Positions 11,624 to 20,736 of a stretch of DNA of 64,000 bases are shown piece after piece. The position numbers and the translations under genes are program-made. A model generated the notes under the pieces. That model searched no databases. It saw only the letters and a program-made list of their open reading frames with translations, and was not told the origin of the DNA. Within the stretch, counting starts at the first letter, position 1, and every line of letters starts with the position of its first letter. Origin of the DNA: Apiosordaria backusii (lineage: Eukaryota > Ascomycota > Sordariomycetes > Sordariales > Lasiosphaeriaceae); NCBI GenBank assembly GCA_030549205.1, contig JAUKTV010000001.1, forward strand, positions 1,736,001 through 1,800,000. The letters run 5' to 3'.

Positions 11624-13131
11624 ATGGTCCTAGACAGCAGCAGTGCGCAACCCCTTTGCCCCACCCTTGCATTGACTCCCCGTACCTGCATTTGTCCCCC
11701 ACGATCATGCTTAGAGGACGATGAAGTGGCTGACTGTGATATTTTCTGTGGAACAGGAAGGGCCGCTGCCGAGTGTGTTTCCGAAGAAGCGCTCATCCAT
11801 CTAAAATACTACAAATATTCCGCCGTCGACAAGTCCCCTATATCCAACTATGTCCTCAAACACTGGGTATGCGACCCATGCTCCGACCCCTTTCGACGAG
11901 TATAATTAGCTGAGACTTTACAGTGGAATGCGTTTGTGGAGGTTCTGCCATTATGGGTTGCTCCAAACATGGTGACCCTGCTGGGGTTCTTTTGCATCTT
12001 GATCAATGTCGCCCTTTTGGTTATCTTCATGCCAGATCTGGTTGGACCTGTGAGAAACTCCTCGGTATCTCAGGTGTGGCAAGATGAGCTGACCGTCTTC
12101 AGGGCCCAACATGGTTATATTACAGCTTTGCACTCGGCCTTTTTATGTACCAAACATTCGACAATGTTGACGGCAAACAAGCGAGACGTACCGGCACATC
12201 CAGCGGACTGGGAGAACTCTTCGATCACGGCATTGACAGTTTGAACTGTACCTTGGCCAGTTTGTTGGAAACGGCCGCGATGGGTCTTGGGTGCTCAAAA
12301 TCCGGCGTCTTTACAGCTCTCGTCCCCTGCCTCCCTATGTTTTTCTCGACATGGGAAACCTACCACACGCACACGCTCTACCTCGGAGTGATCAACGGAC
12401 CAACGGAGGGGCTTTTGCTTGCTTGCATGTTCATGATTCTTTCTGGGTATTACGGGCCCGCCATCTGGACGGAACCGCTGGTGGATCTCGCCGAGGGACG
12501 CGTCTACCTACTTAGTAACCTAGGTTTGACGAAGGACACTATTGGCGACCTGTCGATCCGGGATATCTGGGTGGGATTGATCATCTTTTCGCTGCTGGTC
12601 ACCCACATTCCGTTCTGCGTTCTCAACGTTGTCAAGGCCCGGAGATCCCGCGGCCAGCCCGTGGCCCCTGTCTTCCTCGAATGGACCCCCATGGCAATCT
12701 TCACCTTCAGCATCGGCGCCTGGGTCTACAGCCCCTACTCCTACATCCGCACCGACAACCACCTGGTACTTTTCTGCATCATCATGAGCTTTGTCTTCGG
12801 CCGCATGACTACCAAGATGATTCTTGCCCATCTTACCAAGCAACCATTCCCTTACTGGACTGTCATGCTGTGGCCACTTGTCGGCGGCGCCGTCATGGCC
12901 AACCTCCCTCGCATTGGACTGCCGGCCGTATCAGCGGAGTACGAACACATGTACCTTGTATCATACTTGGGCTTCGCGGCGATTGTCTATTTCCGCTGGG
13001 CCTATCTCGTCACGACAAGTATTTGCAACTTTTTGGGAATCAACTGCTTGACCATTCCCTACGACAAGCAGATGGAGAACAAGAGAAAGGCGGCCGGCAT
13101 TATCAATGGGCTTGTGCCGAAGAAAGATTAG
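11624..13131 (+). CDS. Choline/ethanolamine phosphotransferase (CPT1/EPT1 family)
   Basis: The enzyme joins CDP-choline or CDP-ethanolamine to diacylglycerol, the last Kennedy-pathway step, in ER or Golgi membrane. Secure exons end at 11866, then 11924-12049 and 12103-13131 (introns 57 and 53 nt). The CDP-alcohol phosphotransferase motif DGx2ARx8Gx3Dx3D is complete (D121, G122, A125, R126, G135, D139, D143 in my model), and about eight hydrophobic helices follow. The 5' end is uncertain. From the ATG at 11624 the frame is open, but it also holds a plausible in-frame 75-nt intron (11682-11756, branch CTGAC, acceptor ACAG). With it the protein is 440 aa. Family members usually start only about 10 residues before the conserved YKYS motif, so the true start may differ. 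Substrate preference cannot be told. Confidence 0.88.
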
Positions 13132-13924
13132 ACGGGAGAAGGAGAACATGAGGAGGAGGCAAGAAGGATAGAGTCTTCTTTATATATCCGGGATAAAGGC
13201 TAAAGAATGGGCCTGTCTTCGTTGGCAGCGGGTATGTCGTGGGCTAGGATTTGACTTTCTACAAAAGGTGGTTGGTTGGCATTGCATTGCATCCTAGCAT
13301 GGCGTTTTTGGGTGTGTGTCTGTCATGATGGCGTTTTATGCCCATGCCTCAACGGTCAACAGGTAACGGTTCTTGGCGATATCCTCTGGAGGGGGCCTGG
13401 AGTAACTTTTCTATGCCTAGATGGGAGTTTTAGAGGTTCTTGCTCGAAAACAGGTCGAGTTGTGCTGTGTTGTTATAGATAGCGAGGGTTTAATAACCGT
13501 TTTTTAATGTACATAGTAGAAGCGAATCAACTACGCTGGGTTCTAGAGAGATTAAACAGAAGAGATGGATGAATGATATGTAATAAGATAAGATTGATAT
13601 GATGAACGTTGAGGTGCGCCAAGCGGGTGAATCTGGAGCATGAAGATTTTCCCCACACTGTGCCTGCATTGGTGTCTGCAGGGATCTAACGGAGTTTGCT
13701 GTGTAGGGGATAAGCTGGGCAGGCTGCTGGCTCACGACACCTTTCCAGTTCAACACTCTAATCCGAACCTGATATCTTTGACGGTGTTGACGATGAGGGG
13801 ACACACGATGTGGATTCAATAGCAGCGATTCAAGCATCCACTCACCTCATCGTCCAATTTCTTTCCGCATCATCATCACCAACTACTGGCAACCCGCCAG
13901 TTCCAGCTTACACAACCCGCCAAG
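13132..13924. other. Intergenic, CPT1 3' flank and QPCT promoter
   Basis: 793 bp with no supported gene. The last 120 bp are C/A-rich (ACTACTGGCAACCCGCC style), consistent with the leader of the next gene. Confidence 0.6.
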
Positions 13925-15134
13925 ATGACACGCCTCACACTGTCTCATCTCTTGCTGCCCTTCCTCGCCGGCACAGCAACAGGGTACACCACCCTCTCCG
14001 ACGCCACTCTCCGGCATTTATCATCCCCCCTTTCAACATCCTCCTCATCAACGGAATTCGACCCATTCACCGGCTCGCTGCTATCACCCATCCTCATCCC
14101 CCGCGTCCCTGGCACCCCGGGGCACAAGGCAGTTCAAGACCATTTCATAAAGTATATCAAAACCAATCTCTCCCCAGAGTGGGTGATAGAATGGCACAAC
14201 TCCACGTCTACCACCCCAGCAACGGGGGACAGGCTGGTGCCGTTTCAGAATTTGATTATCAAGCGGGACCCGCCAGGGGTGACGAAGGAAAGGGAAGGGG
14301 AGGTGGAGAGGTTGACGCTGGCGGCGCATTATGATAGTTTGTATAGACCCGAGGGGTTTATCGGGGCGGTGGACAGCGCGGTGCCTTGCGCGGTGTTGTT
14401 GTGGGTGTTGAAGGAGCTGGATGGGGCGATGGGGAGGATGTGGGGGAACTGGGAGGATGATGGGTTGGAAAAGGGGAAGGGGTTGCAGGTTGTCTTGTTT
14501 GATGGGGAGGAGGCTTGGGTGCAGTGGGGGGAGGGGGATAGTCTTTATGGGAGCAGGTATGTTTCTTCTTTTTGAGAGGTTGATATGGGATGGGGGCTAA
14601 TGATGGTGAAATAATAGGGCGCTGGCGGAAGACTGGCAGAATACCAAGTATGAGGATGGGAGTTCACGGCTTGATACGATCAGTTTGTTTGTCTTGCTGG
14701 ATTTATTAGGGGCGGCGGATCCAACGGTTCCAAGCTTCTTTGGCAAGACTCATTGGGCGTATCAGAATATGGCGAAGGTTGAGCAACGGCTTCGTGATCT
14801 AGGACTGTTGGAGTCGACGCCAAAGGCTGGGAAATTTCTCTATGACAGTGATAGATCGAATTGGAACTTTGGGGGGTATGTCGAGGATGACCATGTGCCG
14901 TTTTTGAGGAAGGGGGTGGATGATATCCTGCATATTATCCCTACGCCGTTCCCGAAGGTGTGGCATACGATGGACGATGACGCGAAGAATCTGGACGTGG
15001 GGACCGTGAAGGACTGGGCGAAGATTGTGGCGGGGTTTGTGGGTGAGTGGATGGATTTGGAAGGGCATTTTGAGGGTGTGGAGGCAGGGACAAAGGATGA
15101 GAAGGGTGGGTATTCTGAGAAGGACGAGCTTTAG
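13925..15134 (+). CDS. Secreted-pathway glutaminyl-peptide cyclotransferase ending in KDEL
   Basis: Two exons: 13925-14556 and 14618-15134, 382 aa. It belongs to the glutaminyl cyclase / M28-like zinc family, which turns N-terminal Gln into pyroglutamate. Residues 1-20 are a signal peptide. The fold markers are AAHYDS (133-138), a likely zinc ligand D150 in GAVDSAVPC, the pair E195-E196 in FDGEEAW, D302 in DDHVPFL and H327 in VWHTMDDD. By family analogy zinc would be bound by D150, E196 and H327. The last four residues are KDEL, an ER-retrieval signal, so the enzyme probably works in the ER lumen rather than outside the cell. The coding strand flips from C-rich to G-rich near 14225. The start is the first ATG before the signal peptide. 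Confidence 0.87.
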
Positions 15135-15337
15135 TTTCCCATCACAACAGAAGAATTGAGAGCTGATTTTGGTGAACAGAGAGCTCTGTGTCCTCAATGC
15201 CGGTGTCGCCATCGTTACTTTGGCTCGGGACTTGCTTCCTGGGGATGTTGCTCCTGCGGTGAGCAATCTGGGAAGGAGCGAGCCCACGGTTCATATACCA
15301 GTGTCGAGAGCCTTCCTTCCGCCAACAAATGGCAACC

Positions 15338-15754
15338 CACTCCGTAGCGCAACGGTTTGGGAAGAAAAGAAGTCCTGACAACGCTCAGGTTCGATTCCAG
15401 AGCGGGTCGTTAGGAATGACAAAATGGGTCCGCATCAGATATAATAACTGATGCGCAGACTTGCATCAATACCATGTCTGAAAATCTCACGATGTGGGCA
15501 GGCATAGGCAAAATACAAGCTCATCTCTTTCTCGAGATGAAGAGCAAGTTACAAATTCCTCTGCATCCTATCCTCCGCTGGATGAGGAGCAAGATAAACC
15601 ATTCCCATCTAACCCTACCACCAGGGTGATGAGGCCAAAGCCTATAGCAGGCTATAAAAAGTAAAACCTATAGCAGGTTTTCGTAGCTGACATTCTCTCC
15701 TACCACTTGGATAACCATTGGATAAACATCTGGAGAGATGTCAGTGAGCTTTTT
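15338..15754 (+). mobile_element. tRNA-like Pol III unit with hairpin array (SINE-like candidate)
   Basis: The head carries an A box TAGCGCAACGG (15345-15355) and a B box GGTTCGATTCC (15388-15398), 43 bp apart, the spacing of an intronless tRNA. Acceptor, D and anticodon stems do not pair properly, so it is not a working tRNA. Seven or more hairpins follow within 320 bp: 15431-15455 (8-bp perfect stem), 15456-15480, 15521-15540, 15571-15588, 15612-15627, 15639-15653, 15663-15681 and 15688-15743 (12 bp with a bulge). A TTTTT run at 15750-15754 could end Pol III transcription. A tRNA-derived head, an unrelated body and a T-run match a fungal SINE. A structured noncoding RNA is the other reading. 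I found no target-site duplication. Confidence 0.4.
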
Positions 15755-16164
15755 GTTATTTTTGTTCTTTTCTCTGCTACATATCATTGTTGCTTCTTGT
15801 CTTCTAATTCAGAGTTTCTTTCTACAGAGAGATGCCAAATCTTGGTGTTTCGATCAAGGCAACTTACATAGATGTAAGTGCCACAGTCATTATTTATCTC
15901 GACGCACTGTGTCCTTGTTCCCACTTGATTTTATGGGGCAATCAGCAGGGGTATCGACCCATGACGACAAACCGTTGAGCACTGCGTGGACTGTGCGACA
16001 GGTCTTCTTGGTTGTTCCTTTCCAGCAACATTTCGCGTCACCAATTCCTCTGGCTTCAAGTCAACTTATCATCCTTTTCTGCTGGCTTACTAGCAGTGTT
16101 CCTTCGGTTGTCCTCCTGTTGGTGCTTCATCTTTATTCCCAGGCGCTCCACGCAAGATTTCACC

Positions 16165-16195
16165 GCATCGCGTCGCATCGCATCGCATCGCATTC
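16165..16195. repeat. TCGCA microsatellite
   Basis: About six near-perfect tandem copies of the pentamer GCATC/TCGCA lie 185 bp upstream of the PX-domain ATG, probably in its 5' leader. One copy has A-to-G (GCGTC). Confidence 0.8.
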
Positions 16196-16379
16196 TTAGG
16201 TCGCAAACTCTATTCCAACACTCCAAGACTCCAAGAGCCCAAGGCGACGCTGCCGTCATCCCCGACTCTCCAATAACTGCCGTTGTCGCAATCCCCTCAC
16301 CTTGAAGCGCATTTTCGTCTAGTTTTCGGCTTCTTCCCTGCGTTGCAGTCGACGAGGTAGCACCTCCTGAATCAGCTAC

Positions 16380-17195
16380 ATGGCATCCGAGAGCGAGCAC
16401 GGGCATTCCCAAGCGCAACATGCGCCGGCGCAACCACGATTACTCGACAGCAATAAAAGAGAATCTTTCACAAACATGTCTTCCACAACCAACGGTCAGG
16501 CCGCCCCTGATTCCAATACCCCTCGACGCTCCCCCCTCTTTGACGACGGCGCAGAAGACGACGACGACGACGTAGCCTCCACAACCTCCTCCTCCAACCA
16601 CGACAACGACAACACCGAACACGTCACCTCCCCCTCCGTAACCTCCCCTCCATACTGGCACTCCACCAACCACCCCCCAAACCGCACCACCTCCTCCTCC
16701 TCCAACCTCCGCCCCCTCTCCACCGCATCGTTAGAATCCGTCCTCCCTCCCGGGGCGATAACCCTCCAAGACAACGAGTCCGAAACCCCATCCCACTATC
16801 ACCACCACCAAATCAGCCCTACCACCCCTCAAGATAGGAACAAGTCCTGCTGGGCCCGCTCGGTGACGATAACAGACTACATAACAATCAACACGTCCCA
16901 CACCAACCTCGGCGCTTTTACCGTGTGGAATGTTTCTGTAGAGACGCTCGAGGGGCCGAGGATCAACATACGGAAGCGCTACAGCGAGTTTGACGATTTG
17001 AGAAAAAAGCTGATCATGACGTTCCCCGGGTTTGAAGCTGCGGTGCCGGAGCTGCCGCCGAAGAGCATCATGAAGAGGTTTCAGCACAAGTTTTTGGAGA
17101 AGAGGAGGGGGGGGCTGCAGTATTTTTTGAATTGTATACTGCTGAACCCGGAGTTTTCGGGGGCGCCGGTGGTGAGGGAGTTTTTGTTTTCGTGA
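16380..17195 (+). CDS. PX-domain phosphoinositide-binding protein, YPT35-like
   Basis: A single exon of 271 aa. Residues 1-155 are a disordered Ser/Thr/Asp/Asn-rich tail. Residues 160-270 form a Phox-homology domain with its landmarks: RKRYSEF (198-204, binding the 3-phosphate of PI3P), ELPPKS (225-229, the membrane-insertion loop) and the FLEKRRGGLQ helix (238-247). The protein ends almost exactly at the domain end, as in fungal Ypt35, a vacuole/endosome adaptor at membrane contact sites; that name is inferred from the domain plan. A second in-frame ATG at 16476 would give a shorter product. The 5' half of the gene is almost pure C/A-rich and the 3' third G-rich. Confidence 0.8.
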   Translation: MASESEHGHSQAQHAPAQPRLLDSNKRESFTNMSSTTNGQAAPDSNTPRRSPLFDDGAEDDDDDVASTTSSSNHDNDNTEHVTSPSVTSPPYWHSTNHPPNRTTSSSSNLRPLSTASLESVLPPGAITLQDNESETPSHYHHHQISPTTPQDRNKSCWARSVTITDYITINTSHTNLGAFTVWNVSVETLEGPRINIRKRYSEFDDLRKKLIMTFPGFEAAVPELPPKSIMKRFQHKFLEKRRGGLQYFLNCILLNPEFSGAPVVREFLFS

Positions 17196-18176
17196 GGGGG
17201 GAGGACAGGGAGTTTGGCTAGGTAATGGAAACGGGGGATTGGTTTTGGGAAGATGACGGTTTGGACAGTGGACCAGAAGGCAAAGGTTAAGGTTGGTCTA
17301 TCCCACTCTTATCAAGTTTGTGGCGTCTGCAAGAACGTTTGGGCGGGAAACAGACAGTAACTGACCAACTTCAAGATTTTTTACTTGCGGGACTACCTAA
17401 CCTCTGTTCTTGGACGGGCAGTAAAAACTCTGGCTGCTACCAAGTCGTGTTGGATATGCAGTTTTCAAGACAGAAAGGATTTATACTGCCTAGAAATACT
17501 CTCTTGTTTTGGTTAGAGGAAGGAACAGTATACAATCCTCGCTATTGGCCCCAAACACTGGGATTGGGGGAAAAAACGGAGATACCTGCCCACGAAGCGC
17601 ATGAATAGCTTTTCCTTTTTTTTTTTTTTTTTTGGATACTAGTAATGATTAGGTCTACTCCTAGGCCATTGTATATACAGAGAGACAGACAGACCGCAGC
17701 GCTTGATATTGTTAGCGTGTGAGTGCTGGGTTATAATTCTTGTACATATCTACAAACTGAAAACGAAAGCCAGAGTTGCTCGTTCAAGCTACTTTCATGG
17801 TGAACCGTCGCAAAGCGCTGCGCATTCGAGATGAGCAATATTTGCACTTGGGCTCGAAGTGGAATAATGGCAGCAACAACACTGCGTCAGATCGATGTCT
17901 CGCGCTCACGTGTGGCACAATCACGCTTGCTTTTTTTGGTTTGCTCATAGGATATGATGCAGCACATCAGCATCTTGATGTCAAAGTGAAGGCGGGGACA
18001 AAGGGGGTTGAATTAACGGGCACTGGCTAAATAACGATTCTCGCCGTGTCATTCGACACCGCGGGCTCGGCCCTTCCGCCCCTGAAGGATATATACACTT
18101 GCTTACACCGACGCCTACCTCGACATCGCTTGCCTAGATATGTCTTCCATACTCTCATGGTCTCCGATGCCTGAAG
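17196..18176. other. Intergenic, PX gene 3' flank and GH5 promoter
   Basis: No supported gene in 981 bp. A poly-T tract of about 17 bases lies at 17615-17634. A CreA-type site GCGGGG occurs at 17992-17997 and a TATATA element at about 18090, 85 bp before the GH5 start. Both would suit a carbon-repressible secreted hydrolase, but single short motifs are weak evidence. Confidence 0.5.
18089..18095 (+). promoter_or_regulatory. Candidate TATA box of the GH5 gene
   Basis: The sequence ATATATA lies about 82-88 bp upstream of the GH5 ATG at 18177, a usual distance for a fungal TATA element. No transcription start is known, so this is positional inference only. Confidence 0.35.
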
Positions 18177-19906
18177 ATGAAGTCCCAGTTCTTTTCCTTG
18201 GCACTCGCCTCTCTCTTTGGGAGCCATGCCATTGCTCAAAGCCAACTCACCGACATCAGAGATCTGCGTGTAGTCCGCAATGGCTCTGTCCTGATGTTGG
18301 ACAACAAACCCTGGAAAGCTGTCGGCGCCAATGTATAGTACGCCAACCCTATTCTCTCACATGCCCCAAAGGCATGCAGTATTCAGTCACTAACCCAGCA
18401 AAGCTGGCTCGGCCTAGACGAGAACGTCACCCCTCCTCCCGGCTCCCCCTACTACGCCCCCCTCCACGCAAGCTACCCCTCCCCAGGCCGCATAACCCAG
18501 ATAATGTCCATCATCAACGCCATGGGGGGCACCATGATCCGCTCCCACACCCTCGGCGTCAGCGTCGGCAACCCCCTCAGTCTCTGGCCCTCACCCAACC
18601 AAACCAACCCCGAAGCCTTCACCCCCATCGACTGGGCCGTCTACCAAGCCCGAGTCTACGGTCTCCGCCTCATGGTTCCCCTCGTCGACAACTTCGACTA
18701 CTACCACGGGGGGAAATACACCTTCCTCCGGTGGGCAGGTTTCAACCTCTCCCGTAGCGGCGATGAACGGAACCCCCAGGTGCAAGAATTCTACAATAAC
18801 CCCAAGGTGGTAGACTTGTTCAAGAGGTACATCGAGTCCTTGTTAACCCATCGCAATCCCTATACCAACCTTACCTACGCCGAGGACCCGACAATCTTTG
18901 CCATTGAGACAGGAAATGAGCTCTGCGGGCCGGTGTGGGGAGACATGGACGTCCCGACGGAATGGGTGAGGGACATTGGGCGGTTCGTAAAAGGACTGGC
19001 GCCGGGAAAATTGTTTGTGGATGGCACGTACGGGGTCAACAGAACCCATTTCGGGGTGGAGGAGGTGGACATATTCTCGAATCACTATTATCCCGTCAGT
19101 ACGACGAAGCTGCAGAGGGATTTGGAAGCTTGTGAGTGGTCCTTCTCTGTGCCAGGGCGTTTTCTGTTGAGGAAGATGCCCGACCCAAGAAAGGCACAAT
19201 GCTGGTTCCCGCCATGCAGTTGGAAAAGTATACTGTGAGGAGTTGCTAGTTATTTGCCAGCAAAACTTCACAGCTTCCATATCAGCCCGAGAGCCCCGGC
19301 TATGACTGGTCCTGATGATATCAACCAGGGGGCCCAGAAACGAGGCGCAGAAGTTCGCCAGGAGTATCTTGTCCGTTCACTGACTCTCCTCATCCAGTGG
19401 CCTCGGTCGACAAGCCCTACTTCGCCGGTGAGTACGGCTGGCTAGGGAACGCTGCCACCGCCGACGCAAGCCTGCCAGCATGGTACCGGGAAATCGAGAG
19501 GAATCCAAAGGTCATGGGAGACACATTCTGGTCTCTGTTTGGCCACAACGTCCCTGACTGCAATGTGAGTTTAAATGATTCACCCTCGGACCAAAGCGTA
19601 TCCGGTCGTTTACTTCCACCACCCCCGTAGCCCATACCCCATCTTGTTTGCTTTTCCGATCATATCCCCTATTTCCCGCGTCGTTGATATCCACAATCCA
19701 AGGCTCCAAGGGTGCTGACGCAAACATGGCAGACATTTGTTGAACACAATGACGGGTTCACCATGCAGTATGGAAACCCTGCCCACGCCGCCCAGATCAG
19801 GATCATACGGCAACACTTCGTTAAAATGAGCCAGGACTTGTCGATCTCCGCAGATGCAGAATTGCCACAAGTGCCATGCCCCGCGCCGACATCATTGACG
19901 CCGTGA
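18177..19906 (+). CDS. Secreted GH5 endo-beta-mannanase-like glycoside hydrolase
   Basis: Four exons: 18177-18337, 18404-19131, 19398-19564 and 19733-19906, 409 aa. Residues 1-20 are a signal peptide (ends AIA). The TIM-barrel markers are present: VGANVYWLG, GGTMIRSHTLG, the acid/base Glu in IETGNEL (E226) and the nucleophile Glu in FAGEYGW (E308). This plan fits GH5 mannan endo-1,4-beta-mannosidase-like enzymes acting on plant cell-wall mannan; exact substrate is unproven. The first splice restores VYWLGLDE only if the acceptor is AAAG at 18403. Introns 2 and 3 (266 and 168 nt) are far longer than the other introns of the window, but they keep frame and have GTGAGT donors and CAG acceptors. 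No carbohydrate-binding module is seen. Confidence 0.82.
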
Positions 19907-20736
19907 CGCCGTTGAAATGAGTAATCAAGGAGGGCCGTGGAGTGGAAAGTTGGTTGTCCAGGGAAAAGAAATGGAGACCTGATCTCGAGGACCCTGCATG
20001 AGCCATGGCCATCGGCGTGTTTTGATCGGTTGGAATCCACACTTGGCTTTTCAGTATCCTTGTGTGTGCATCAGCCCTCTCATCGTGTAAGGACCCGGCC
20101 AGTTAGCCATTCCGTAGCAGTCATGAAATTTGGAATTGTTGTTGCCACAAGGTATGCTCATGCCGGCTCGTGCGTCGTCGCGGGACGGAAGGGGGGTCAA
20201 TCATCGGCTGGAAAACAGCTGAGGTGTTCAGCCTTCCCGACCTTCCCGACGACAAGGATCTCGAGTCTTCCCACACTGCGGTAGTTCGTGGACCACGAGT
20301 TCCCGCTTGCAGGGAAGACAGTTCGAGGAAACCACCCTAACAAAATTCCCAACATGCTTGGCGATCGACAAATAAGGACGGGGTTACTGAAGTAATGGAC
20401 TTCTGCTGAAAAGCGGTGCGCCTCCAACACCGAATTGTTAAGCCCCTGGGCCCTGTAACACGGATTAGTTAGTTGACTAGCAAGGGTTAGTCCGGGGAGG
20501 CTAGGGGGTGAGAATGGCTGCTTCAGCAGTCCAGGCTCAGCAGGGACAACCCGTGCCTCTCCGCTCCTCTTCAATCCCTGATAGGGCCCTTCCCCGTGCT
20601 CGGCGATATTGCTTATTGTTGGGAGCCTTCCCACCATAAGACATGACGAAGGCTGGAAACATCTAGGAGGCATTTTCCATCAAAATCATCCCCATACTCC
20701 CCCTTTTCGACAGTTGGATCAACGCGGACAGCAAAC
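19907..20736. other. Intergenic between GH5 and Zn2Cys6 genes
   Basis: 830 bp with no supported gene. A CCTTCCCGA direct repeat occurs at about 20235-20255. The run CTAGGGGG at about 20501 resembles a stress-response (STRE-like) or CreA-type G-run. Presumed promoter of the regulator. Confidence 0.5.

Larger units (their letters stand above)
15135..16379. other. Intergenic region holding the Pol III-like unit and YPT35 leader
   Basis: 1.2 kb without a protein gene. The left and middle parts hold the tRNA-like hairpin element. The right part (about 15760-16379) is T/C-rich and then carries the TCGCA microsatellite, and should be promoter and leader of the PX-domain gene. Confidence 0.6.

Noticed and set aside
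15448..15484. CTGATG ... stem ... GAAAA pattern resembling a hammerhead ribozyme core
   Set aside because: The core would read CTGATGCG instead of CTGATGA and AAAA instead of GAAA, and no matching third stem with a cleavage site was found.
15611..15619. CTAACCCTA next to hairpins, resembling a telomerase RNA template for TTAGGG repeats
   Set aside because: A 9-base match is expected about once in 64 kb by chance, the bases sit partly in a short stem, and the intergenic space is shorter than known filamentous-fungal telomerase RNAs.
15627..15690. GTGATGA and CTGA spaced like boxes C and D of a snoRNA
   Set aside because: No terminal stem pairs across the two boxes and no internal C'/D' pair is clear; both words are common.
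20197..20673. 158-codon open frame on the minus strand before the Zn2Cys6 gene
   Set aside because: No family features, no splice support, and it lies in the presumed promoter.
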